Of a stretch of 64,000 nt of DNA, positions 27,868-34,866 are shown one piece after another; position 1 is the first letter of the stretch; the number at the start of each line of letters is the position of its first letter. Made by a program: the position numbers and the translations under genes. The DNA is from Achromobacter animicus. GTDB taxonomy: Bacteria; Pseudomonadota; Gammaproteobacteria; Burkholderiales; Burkholderiaceae_B. The notes beneath the pieces were generated by a model. It saw only the letters and a program-made list of their open reading frames with translations. It did no database searches and was not told the DNA's origin. The DNA lies in the NCBI RefSeq assembly GCF_902859585.1, contig NZ_CADIJM010000003.1, positions 434,001-498,000 of the forward strand. Direction: 5' to 3'.

Positions 27868-29124
27868 TTACATGTTCTCGATCATCACTTGGCCAAAGCC
27901 CGAGCACGACACCTGCGTCGCCCCTTCCAGCAGACGGGCAAAGTCGTACGTGACCTTCTTGGACTGGATCGACTTTTCCATGCTGGAGATGATGAGATCC
28001 GCGGCTTCGGTCCAGCCCATGTGACGCAGCATCATTTCCGCCGACAGGATCTCGGAACCGGGATTCACGTAGTCCTTGCCCGCGTACTTGGGCGCCGTGC
28101 CGTGGGTGGCTTCAAACATGGCCACGGAGTCGGACATGTTGGCGCCCGGCGCGATGCCGATGCCGCCCACCTGCGCGGCCAGCGCGTCGGAGATGTAGTC
28201 GCCGTTCAGGTTCAGCGTGGCGATGACGTCGTATTCGGCCGGACGCAGCAGGATCTGCTGCAGGAACGCATCGGCGATCACATCCTTGACGATGATCTCG
28301 CGGCCGGTCTTGGGATTCTTGAACTTGCACCACGGGCCGCCGTCGATCAGCTGCGCGCCGAATTCCTTCTGCAGGAGCTCATAGCCCCAATCGCGGAAGC
28401 CGCCTTCGGTGAACTTCATGATGTTGCCCTTGTGCACCAGCGTCAGCGACGTGCGGTCGTTGTCGATGACGTACTGCGCGGCCTTGCGCACCAGGCGCTC
28501 GGTGCCTTCGCGCGACACGGGCTTGATGCCGATGGACGAGGTGTTCGGGAAACGGATCTTCTTGACGCCGAGCTTGGTCTGCAGGAACTGGATCAGCTCC
28601 TTGGCCTGCTCGCTTTCGGCCATGTATTCAATGCCGGCGTAGATGTCTTCCGAGTTCTCGCGGAAGATCACCATGTTGGTTTTTTCGGGTTCACGCACCG
28701 GGGACGGCACGCCCTTGAAGTACGCCACGGGACGCAGGCAGACGTACAGGTCAAGCTGCTGGCGCAGCGCCACGTTCAGCGACCGGATGCCGCCGCCGAC
28801 CGGGGTGGTCAGCGGGCCCTTGATGGAAACCACGTAGTCTTTGACGACTTCCAGGGTTTCATCGGGCAGCCACACGTCAGGACCGTAGACCTTGGTGGCC
28901 TTTTCGCCGGCATAGACTTCCATCCAATGGATCTTGCGCTTGCCGCCGTAGGCCTTCTGCACCGCCGCGTCGACGACCTTGATCATGACGGGGGTGATGT
29001 CGGCGCCCGTGCCGTCGCCTTCGATGAAGGGGATGATGGGCTGGTCAGGCACATTCAGCGAGAAATCGGCGTTGACCGCAATTTTCTGGCCGCCGGCGGG
29101 AACCTTGATATGTTGGTAGGACAT
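27868..29124 (-). CDS. icd: Isocitrate dehydrogenase (NADP+)
   Basis: A 418-residue TCA-cycle enzyme that makes 2-oxoglutarate, CO2 and NADPH. The start of the family ([11 protein letters not shown], then [11 protein letters not shown]) fits ATG 29124. The substrate-binding serine region [13 protein letters not shown], which holds the phosphorylatable serine of E. coli Icd, is present, as are the metal-binding [21 protein letters not shown] region and the cofactor loop [10 protein letters not shown]. The frame stays open far upstream to 29592, but that part is not Icd. It is followed by its own terminator. Confidence 0.97.
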   Translation of the reverse strand: MSYQHIKVPAGGQKIAVNADFSLNVPDQPIIPFIEGDGTGADITPVMIKVVDAAVQKAYGGKRKIHWMEVYAGEKATKVYGPDVWLPDETLEVVKDYVVSIKGPLTTPVGGGIRSLNVALRQQLDLYVCLRPVAYFKGVPSPVREPEKTNMVIFRENSEDIYAGIEYMAESEQAKELIQFLQTKLGVKKIRFPNTSSIGIKPVSREGTERLVRKAAQYVIDNDRTSLTLVHKGNIMKFTEGGFRDWGYELLQKEFGAQLIDGGPWCKFKNPKTGREIIVKDVIADAFLQQILLRPAEYDVIATLNLNGDYISDALAAQVGGIGIAPGANMSDSVAMFEATHGTAPKYAGKDYVNPGSEILSAEMMLRHMGWTEAADLIISSMEKSIQSKKVTYDFARLLEGATQVSCSGFGQVMIENM

Positions 29125-29167
29125 GAATGCTCCATTTGCTCCGGGTGGTTTTCTTGCACGCGCCAGG

Positions 29168-29184
29168 ATCGGACAGCGTCCGAT
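29168..29184. promoter_or_regulatory. Operator-like palindrome in front of icd
   Basis: ATCGGAC-AGC-GTCCGAT is a perfect 7-3-7 inverted repeat 44 bp upstream of the icd ATG. It could be a repressor site or a 5'-UTR hairpin. No regulator is assigned. Confidence 0.4.
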
Positions 29185-29329
29185 TCCGCGGGTTATACCG
29201 CCTCCTGCGAACCGCACACCGGATGGCGGATAGCAACCCATTCTATATCGCAAAGCGCCGGGCGAAACCGGCGGTCCGCGCGGGGCGGTAAAATAAAGCG
29301 CCCACATCCTGCTTTTGGCCCCCTCCCGA

Positions 29330-29755
29330 ATGTTCAATCCCTCCCGCGACCAAGTCCGCGAATTCTTTATTGAAACCTGGCGCAAACATCGCGCCAACGA
29401 GGTCCTGACCCCGCTGGAGGCGATTGCGCTGGACTGGATCATCGAGCATCCCGAATACCACGCGGACCTCGAAAGCCCGGACGCCATGACGGCGGAATAC
29501 GCGGTGGAAAAAGGCCGCACGAATCCGTTCCTGCACCTGTCCATGCACCTGGCCATCGCGGAACAATTGTCAATCGACCATCCGCCGGGCATTCGCCAGG
29601 CCTACCAGCAGCTCACCGCACGTTCGGACGCGCATCACGCCGCGCACGAAATCATGGAATGCCTGGGGCAGGTGGTCTGGGAAGCGCAGCGCCTGGGCAC
29701 GCCGCTGGACAGCGACACCTACATCGACCTGATCCGCCGCCGCGCCAGCCTCTGA
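29330..29755 (+). CDS. DUF1841 family protein
   Basis: A 141-residue soluble protein starting [13 protein letters not shown], the opening of the betaproteobacterial DUF1841 family, with several conserved His in the middle ([29 protein letters not shown]). The histidine and glutamate pattern on predicted helices suggests a helical bundle, possibly metal-binding, which is an inference. The function is unknown. It is divergent from icd and convergent with a cytochrome c gene. Confidence 0.85.
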   Translation: MFNPSRDQVREFFIETWRKHRANEVLTPLEAIALDWIIEHPEYHADLESPDAMTAEYAVEKGRTNPFLHLSMHLAIAEQLSIDHPPGIRQAYQQLTARSDAHHAAHEIMECLGQVVWEAQRLGTPLDSDTYIDLIRRRASL

Positions 29756-29762
29756 CTCAACG

Positions 29763-29789
29763 AAAAAACCCTCGCTAGCGAGGGTTTTT
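29763..29789. terminator. Bidirectional terminator between the DUF1841 and cytochrome c genes
   Basis: A 12-bp stem AAAAACCCTCGC (29764-29775) / complement (29778-29789). It has A-rich and T-rich flanks on both strands, so it can stop both convergent transcripts. Confidence 0.9.
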
Positions 29790-29818
29790 CATTCACATCG
29801 GCCGAAAAGCGTTGCGTC

Positions 29819-30181
29819 CTAGCGGCGCACACCCAAATCGCTGGGCAGCGTGGCCAGCCACGCCGACACGTTGGAGATGTCCTGGTCGGACAACTGCGTG
29901 GCGAAGGCGCCCATGATGGGGTTCTTGCGCACGTTGGCCGTGGCGGCGCTGCCGGAGGCGCCCCGCTTGTAGGCCTTGAGCGCATGCGCCAGGTAGTCGG
30001 CGTGCTGCCCGGCCAGCGTCGGATACGCCGGATCCACCGCTGTCTTGGCGTCGGCGCCGTGGCACGACGCGCAGTTGAATTTCTCGAAGACGGCCTTGCC
30101 GGCCGCCAGATCCTGCGCCTGGGCGGCAGAGCCCCAGATGGCCAGGGTCGCGCCCGCAAGGGCAAGCATGGTGCGGTTCAT
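29819..30181 (-). CDS. Small cytochrome c (c553/c4-type), second of a pair
   Basis: A 120-residue periplasmic class I cytochrome with a signal peptide (LALAGATLAIWGSAAQA), one haem-binding CASCH (C37, C40, H41) and a distal methionine in NPIMGAFA. It starts 12 bp after the other cytochrome gene on the same strand. It is probably an electron carrier to a terminal oxidase or reductase. An FNR box upstream of the pair suggests oxygen control. Confidence 0.9.
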   Translation of the reverse strand: MNRTMLALAGATLAIWGSAAQAQDLAAGKAVFEKFNCASCHGADAKTAVDPAYPTLAGQHADYLAHALKAYKRGASGSAATANVRKNPIMGAFATQLSDQDISNVSAWLATLPSDLGVRR

Positions 30182-30193
30182 GATTTTGCCCCC

Positions 30194-30547
30194 TTATTTG
30201 AGATTCGAGTAGTACGCGGCCAAGTCGGCAATGTCCTGATCGGACAGGCTGCCGGCAACGGCGTCCATCGTGGGATGGCTGCGCGCGCCTTTCTTGTACT
30301 CGTTGAGGGCGGTTTCGATGTACTTGGCGTTTTGGCCAGCGATCATCGGAACGTGGTAAAGCTCGGGAAACGATGCCTTGTAGCCAGGGATGCCATGGCA
30401 ACCGATGCACATCGAAACCTTGTCGCGGGCATTCTGGACATTACCGACCGGCGCTGCGTCTGCAGCAACAGCCTGGCCGGCGATCGCACAGGATGCCATC
30501 GTGGCCAACACGGAAACCGTGTACTTCAGAGAGGTTCGCAACTTCAT
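30194..30547 (-). CDS. Small cytochrome c, first of a pair
   Basis: A 117-residue periplasmic cytochrome with a signal peptide ending near GQAVAADA and the haem motif CIGCH. The distal axial methionine is probably in HPTMDAVAG. It shares the layout of the downstream cytochrome (both end with SDQDI then an AxY or AWL segment), so the pair is a tandem duplication or a split c4-like dihaem protein. Confidence 0.9.
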   Translation of the reverse strand: MKLRTSLKYTVSVLATMASCAIAGQAVAADAAPVGNVQNARDKVSMCIGCHGIPGYKASFPELYHVPMIAGQNAKYIETALNEYKKGARSHPTMDAVAGSLSDQDIADLAAYYSNLK

Positions 30548-30688
30548 TGGAATGACTCTTCTTGGTATGGCTAAGGACTAGGGCCTGCTCACACGAAAAG
30601 GCCCTCTGCAAACACGTTGCGGGTGGAACCCAAAGCAAAACCGCCTGATTGTACGATAATTGCTCAGGATTAATACCTTGCGTTAGTG

Positions 30689-30702
30689 TTGATCCCAATC
30701 AA
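30689..30702. promoter_or_regulatory. Perfect FNR/Anr-type box
   Basis: TTGAT-CCCA-ATCAA matches the FNR consensus at all ten conserved positions. It lies 20 bp before the MoxR-type ATPase ATG and 142 bp before the divergent cytochrome c gene. A TACAAT-like -10 for the cytochromes lies at 30648-30653 on the minus strand. Confidence 0.7.
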
Positions 30703-30722
30703 ACCACAGAAGCCATCAGACC

Positions 30723-31604
30723 ATGTCCGCAGCCCAGACCGCCTCATCCGCCAAGCCAGTCCGCTTCGATGGCACCGACAGCTACGTCGCCACCGACGAT
30801 CTCAAGCTCGCCGTGAACGCCGCCCTTACCTTGCAGCGCCCACTGCTCATCAAGGGCGAACCCGGCACCGGCAAGACGATGCTGGCCGAGGAAGTGGCCC
30901 GCGCGCTGGGCCGGCCGCTGCTGCAATGGCACATCAAGTCCACCACAAAGGCGCATCAGGGTCTGTACGAATACGACGCCGTGTCGCGCCTGCGCGATTC
31001 GCAGTTGGGTGACGAAAAAGTCCGCGACATCCGCAACTACATCGTGCAGGGCACGCTGTGGCAGGCGTTCCAGTCGCACGAGCCGGTGGTGCTGCTGATC
31101 GACGAGATCGACAAGGCCGACATCGAGTTCCCCAATGATCTTCTGCGCGAGCTGGACCGCATGGAATTCCATGTGTACGAAACGCGCGAGACCATCGCCG
31201 CGCGCCACCGTCCGCTCGTCATCATCACGTCCAACAACGAAAAGGATCTGCCAGACGCATTCCTGCGCCGCTGCTTCTTTCACTACATCCGCTTCCCGGA
31301 CCGCGAGACGATGCGCGACATCGTGGCCGTCCACTATCCGGACCTGAAGCAGGACGTGCTGCGCGCCGCGCTGGACACGTTCTTCTCGCTGCGCGATGCG
31401 CCCGGGCTGAAGAAAAAGCCGTCCACGTCCGAACTCCTGGATTGGCTGCGCCTCTTGCTGGCCGAAGACGTCACGGCCGCGCAGATCGACGCGCACACGG
31501 CCACCGCCGTGCCGCTAATGGCCGGCGCGCTGCTCAAGAACGAGCAGGACGTGCATCTGCTCGAACGCCTGGCGGCCATGACGCGCGGCGGCCAACGCCG
31601 CTGA
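30723..31604 (+). CDS. MoxR-family AAA+ ATPase
   Basis: A 293-residue AAA+ ATPase with Walker A GEPGTGKT (45-52) and Walker B LLIDEID (124-130). The sensor region is VIITSNNEKDLPDAFLRRCFFHY. MoxR/CbbQ/NorQ-type ATPases work with a VWA-domain partner as chaperones that insert metals or activate enzymes. The partner is the next gene, 25 bp downstream. The client here is not encoded nearby, but the divergent cytochromes and the FNR box point to respiratory metabolism. Confidence 0.93.
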   Translation: MSAAQTASSAKPVRFDGTDSYVATDDLKLAVNAALTLQRPLLIKGEPGTGKTMLAEEVARALGRPLLQWHIKSTTKAHQGLYEYDAVSRLRDSQLGDEKVRDIRNYIVQGTLWQAFQSHEPVVLLIDEIDKADIEFPNDLLRELDRMEFHVYETRETIAARHRPLVIITSNNEKDLPDAFLRRCFFHYIRFPDRETMRDIVAVHYPDLKQDVLRAALDTFFSLRDAPGLKKKPSTSELLDWLRLLLAEDVTAAQIDAHTATAVPLMAGALLKNEQDVHLLERLAAMTRGGQRR

Positions 31605-31629
31605 TCCGGCATCCACGGGCGGCCCGCAC

Positions 31630-32802
31630 ATGCTGATCGACTTCTTCTATCACCTCCGGGCGCACAAGCTGCCCGTCTCGGTCAAGGAATACCTGACGCT
31701 GATGGACGCGCTGCGCCAGGATCTGATGTCGCCCACGCTGGACGAGTTCTACTTCCTGGCGCGCGCCACGCTGGTCAAGGACGAGTCCCTCTACGACCGC
31801 TACGACAAGGCCTTCGGCGCGTATTACCGCGGCATCGAAGCCGCGCTGCCCGCGGGCAAGGACATCCCGCTCGACTGGCTGATCAAGCAGTTCGAGAAAA
31901 GCCTGTCGCCCGAAGAAAAGGCCGCCATCGAAAAGCACGGCTGGGACAAGCTGATGGAGCTCTTCAAGGAGCGCCTGGACGAGCAGAAGGAACGCCACGC
32001 CGGCGGCAGCAAGTGGATCGGAACGGGCGGCACCTCGCCGTTCGGCAACGGCGGCTATCACCCCGAAGGCATCCGCGTGGGCGGCGCATCGGCCGGCAAC
32101 CGCACGGCGGTCAAGGTCTGGGACATGCGCCAGTTCAAGGACTACGACGACCAGGTCGAACTGGGCACGCGCAATTTCAAGGTGGCGCTGCGCCGCCTGC
32201 GCCGCTTCGCGCGCCAGGGCGCCGAACTGGAACTGGACCTGGACGACACCATCGCCAGCACGGCGCGCAACGCGGGGCATCTGGACCTGCGCATGATCCC
32301 GGAGCGCCACAACACGGTGAAGGTGCTGATGCTGCTGGACGTGGGCGGCAGCATGGACGACCACATCGGCCGGGTCGAGGAACTGTTCTCGGCGGCTCGC
32401 AGCGAGTTCCGCAACCTTGAGGTCTATTACTTCCATAACTGCCCGTACGAAAGCCTGTGGCAAAGCAACCGCCGCCGCCAGAACGAGCGCTTCGACACCT
32501 GGGACGTGCTGCGCAAGTACAACCCGGACTGGCGCCTGATCATCGTGGGCGACGCCACGATGAGCCCGTACGAAATTCTGCAGCCGGGGGGTTCGGTCGA
32601 GCACTACAACAAGGAACCGGGCGCCGAATGGATGCGCCGGCTGCTGGACGCGTGGCCCAAGTCGGTCTGGCTGAATCCCGAGCCCACGGCGTCCTGGCAG
32701 TACCGCCAATCCATTGCGCTGATGCGCGACATCATGCAGGACCGCATGTATCCCGTGACCGTTGCGGGCCTGGAACAGGCGATGCGGGTGCTGTCGAAGT
32801 AA
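31630..32802 (+). CDS. VWA domain protein, CoxE-like partner of the MoxR ATPase
   Basis: A 390-residue cytoplasmic protein. The N-terminal half is helical (VKEYLTLMDAL; SLYDRYDKAFGAYYRGIE). The C-terminal von Willebrand A domain begins at LMLLDVGGSMDDH. The MIDAS motif is DVGGS at 237-241, where most families have DxSxS. The threonine and aspartate positions appear to be supplied later (IIVGDATMSPYE). It resembles the DUF58/CoxE group found with MoxR ATPases. Confidence 0.88.
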   Translation: MLIDFFYHLRAHKLPVSVKEYLTLMDALRQDLMSPTLDEFYFLARATLVKDESLYDRYDKAFGAYYRGIEAALPAGKDIPLDWLIKQFEKSLSPEEKAAIEKHGWDKLMELFKERLDEQKERHAGGSKWIGTGGTSPFGNGGYHPEGIRVGGASAGNRTAVKVWDMRQFKDYDDQVELGTRNFKVALRRLRRFARQGAELELDLDDTIASTARNAGHLDLRMIPERHNTVKVLMLLDVGGSMDDHIGRVEELFSAARSEFRNLEVYYFHNCPYESLWQSNRRRQNERFDTWDVLRKYNPDWRLIIVGDATMSPYEILQPGGSVEHYNKEPGAEWMRRLLDAWPKSVWLNPEPTASWQYRQSIALMRDIMQDRMYPVTVAGLEQAMRVLSK

Positions 32803-32814
32803 AAGTTGCGCCGT

Positions 32815-32838
32815 CGCGGCGGCGATGCTGCCGCCGCG
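32815..32838. terminator. GC-rich inverted repeat between convergent genes
   Basis: CGCGGCGGC (32815-32823) / GCCGCCGCG (32830-32838) with a 6-nt loop. No T-tract follows on either strand, so it is a weak or Rho-assisted terminator at best. Confidence 0.35.
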
Positions 32839-32848
32839 GTTGGCGCTG

Positions 32849-33406
32849 TCAGCCGTCGACGGGGTTGTCGGGCGTGTCCAGCGTCAACTGATAGAACGCC
32901 AGATCGAGCCAGCGTCCAAACTTGAAGCCGGCCTGGCGGATCGTGCCGGCATGTACAAACCCCAGCTTTTCATGCAGGCGGATGCTGCCCTGGTTCGAGG
33001 CGTCGATGCCCCCGACCAGCACGTGCACGCCATTGGCGCGCGCTCGCTCGATCAGGATGGCCATCATGGCTTCGCCCAGACCGCGGCCGCGAAAGCGCCC
33101 GTCCACGTACACGGAATGCTCCACCGAATACTTGAAGGCGGGAAACGCGCGAAACGTGCCGTAGCTGGCAAACGCCATCAACTCGCCGTCCGCATTCTCA
33201 AGCCCCACGACGGGGAAGCCGCCTTGCTGCTTGGTCTTGAACCATCCGTCCATCGCTTCGCGCGGCCGCGGCTTGTAGTCGTACAGCGCAGTGGATGTAG
33301 CAATGGCGTCATTGAAGATGGCCAGGATCTGGTCGGCATGGCGCTCGTGCGTGCAGTCAACCAGCGTGGCGCCCTGAGGGGCGCGGAATTCGGCGGGCGT
33401 TTTCAT
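32849..33406 (-). CDS. GNAT family N-acetyltransferase (phosphinothricin-acetyltransferase-like)
   Basis: A 185-residue GNAT enzyme. The fold markers are HADQILAIFNDAIATSTALYDY near the N-terminus, the acceptor-side SVEHSVYVDGRFRGRGLGEAM holding the acetyl-CoA loop (R-G-x-G-L/G), and GGIDASNQGSIRLHEKLGF. This pattern is that of the Pat/Bar-like subfamily, which acetylates amino-acid analogues such as methionine sulfoximine. ATG 33406 was chosen because the longer frame upstream is only an open extension. Confidence 0.87.
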   Translation of the reverse strand: MKTPAEFRAPQGATLVDCTHERHADQILAIFNDAIATSTALYDYKPRPREAMDGWFKTKQQGGFPVVGLENADGELMAFASYGTFRAFPAFKYSVEHSVYVDGRFRGRGLGEAMMAILIERARANGVHVLVGGIDASNQGSIRLHEKLGFVHAGTIRQAGFKFGRWLDLAFYQLTLDTPDNPVDG

Positions 33407-33452
33407 GGCGGGAATTTTAGCGATGGCGCCGCCTGCCGGTATCAAGCGGACG

Positions 33453-33478
33453 AAAAAAAACCGGCGATGACGCCGGTT
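33453..33478 (-). terminator. Terminator of the 33508-33888 gene
   Basis: Stem AACCGGCG (33459-33466) / CGCCGGTT (33471-33478) with an ATGA loop. On the minus strand eight T residues follow. It lies 30 bp after the stop. Confidence 0.88.
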
Positions 33479-33507
33479 CAGTGAAACGTTGCCGCTTCTG
33501 GCCACTC

Positions 33508-33888
33508 TCAGGCGGCGCGGCTCTCCACAGATCGATGGGCGCTTGTACTCATGTGGCGCAAACCGGGGCATTGCCGCCACGACAATTCGTCGGCGTCCAT
33601 GTCCAGGTCGAACAAATCTTGCGCGGCGGGCCACGGATGGGAGCGCACGGTGGAGCCCTCCATTTCAAGCACATGGCCGGCAAATCCGCGAGGCGACCCA
33701 CCGCACTCCGCGAAATACCGCTGCGAACTCAGGTCCACCACATAGGTGGTCATGTCATGGGTAAGTATGGCCACGTATTGGCCGTCATCACTGGCATAAG
33801 CGTATTGAAACTGTCCTTTGATCCCGTCGCCTTTGAGGGCGCTACCGGTCAGTTGGGACAAGGCACGCGTGACGATTTCGGTCAGCAT
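33508..33888 (-). CDS. Hypothetical protein
   Basis: Unrecognised. 126 residues from ATG 33888, with GGAGG 8 bp upstream, which decides the start over the longer open frame to 34014. No signal peptide is seen. The protein has a mixed beta-rich pattern (QFQYAYASDDGQYVAILTHDMTTYVVDL) and an acidic tail (DLFDLDMDADEL). It has its own terminator and stands alone between two acetyltransferase genes. Confidence 0.7.
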   Translation of the reverse strand: MLTEIVTRALSQLTGSALKGDGIKGQFQYAYASDDGQYVAILTHDMTTYVVDLSSQRYFAECGGSPRGFAGHVLEMEGSTVRSHPWPAAQDLFDLDMDADELSWRQCPGLRHMSTSAHRSVESRAA

Positions 33889-34136
33889 GGGTCGTTCCTC
33901 CGAAGAATGCGCCGGCAGGATGCCGGCGGCGAAGGCGCGAACGACAAGCACCGGCGCTGCGTCGAAGCAGCGTCTGGCGTTGGACGGGAAGCCGGTAAGA
34001 CGGCCGTCGCGCATCCCGTCAGCAACAGCTAATGCGTCCTTGAAAGCTTACACCCGCGACCGGAATTGGTTCAAATCGCCTGGGAGAACTGAACTGCTGC
34101 ATCGCACCATCAACACTGGCGCGGCATGGCGGAGCA

Positions 34137-34736
34137 TCAAGCCGCCGCAAAGATGGCGCCATCGTTGGCGCCGCCCGCCTCCCGACGCCGCCGCCATGCT
34201 TCACGTCCAAGCCGGTAAAGCACATGCGCACGCAGCGGGTGTCCCGCCGGCACGGCCGGATGGTCAAAGCATCCGGGTTCGGCGGCCATGCCCAAACGGT
34301 CCATCACGGCGCGTGAGCGCACGTTGTCCGTCGCCGTAAAGGCAACGATTTCTTCCGCGCCCACCTGTTCAAAGCCGACCCGCAATGCGGCATCAGCCGC
34401 TTCGCTGGCGTAGCCCCGTCCCCAGAACGGTTGCGCGAGACGCCAGCCGATCTCCACGCCAGGCGCAAAAGGCAGCGTGGGCGCCAGCGGCTTGATGCCA
34501 ACGAAGCCGATGAAAGGCGCCACGCCCGGCGCCTCCACGGCCCAGAAGCCCCAGCCGTGCTCGTCAATGCCGGCGGCCAGCCTGTCGGCCAGGGCATCGC
34601 TTTCCTGGGGCGTCATCGGCAACAGGAACTGCGTCACCTGCGGGTCAGCATTCAGGGCGGCGAAAGGCTTGCGGTCCGCCGCGCGCCATTGCCGCAGCAC
34701 GAGGCGGGGCGTTTCGACTTCGATGTTCAGGGACAT
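34137..34736 (-). CDS. GNAT family N-acetyltransferase (RimJ/RimL-like)
   Basis: A 199-residue protein with the opening IEVETPRLVLRQWRAAD, the typical start of RimJ/RimL-type acetyltransferases. The segment GVEIGWRLAQPFWGRGYASEA contains the acetyl-CoA loop (W-G-R-G-Y-A), and FTATDNVRSRAVMDRLGM is the C-terminal signature. The substrate (ribosomal N-terminus, tRNA-linked or small amine) cannot be read. About 250 bp separates it from the next minus-strand gene; I see no gene in that gap. Confidence 0.87.
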   Translation of the reverse strand: MSLNIEVETPRLVLRQWRAADRKPFAALNADPQVTQFLLPMTPQESDALADRLAAGIDEHGWGFWAVEAPGVAPFIGFVGIKPLAPTLPFAPGVEIGWRLAQPFWGRGYASEAADAALRVGFEQVGAEEIVAFTATDNVRSRAVMDRLGMAAEPGCFDHPAVPAGHPLRAHVLYRLGREAWRRRREAGGANDGAIFAAA

Positions 34737-34866
34737 ATCACTTCCTCAGCATGGCGGCCGGCGATGGCAGTCCTGCGATGGCGGCGAAGGCCCCTTCCCG
34801 CCCGCCTGAACCATTGCCAACGTATACACTCCAACGGATTCTGCCATGCCAAAGGAATAGTCCGCC

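Noticed and set aside
29125-29592. Long upstream extension of icd
   Set aside because: The frame is open, but the product before MSYQHIKV is unlike Icd and overlaps the divergent DUF1841 gene and its promoter.
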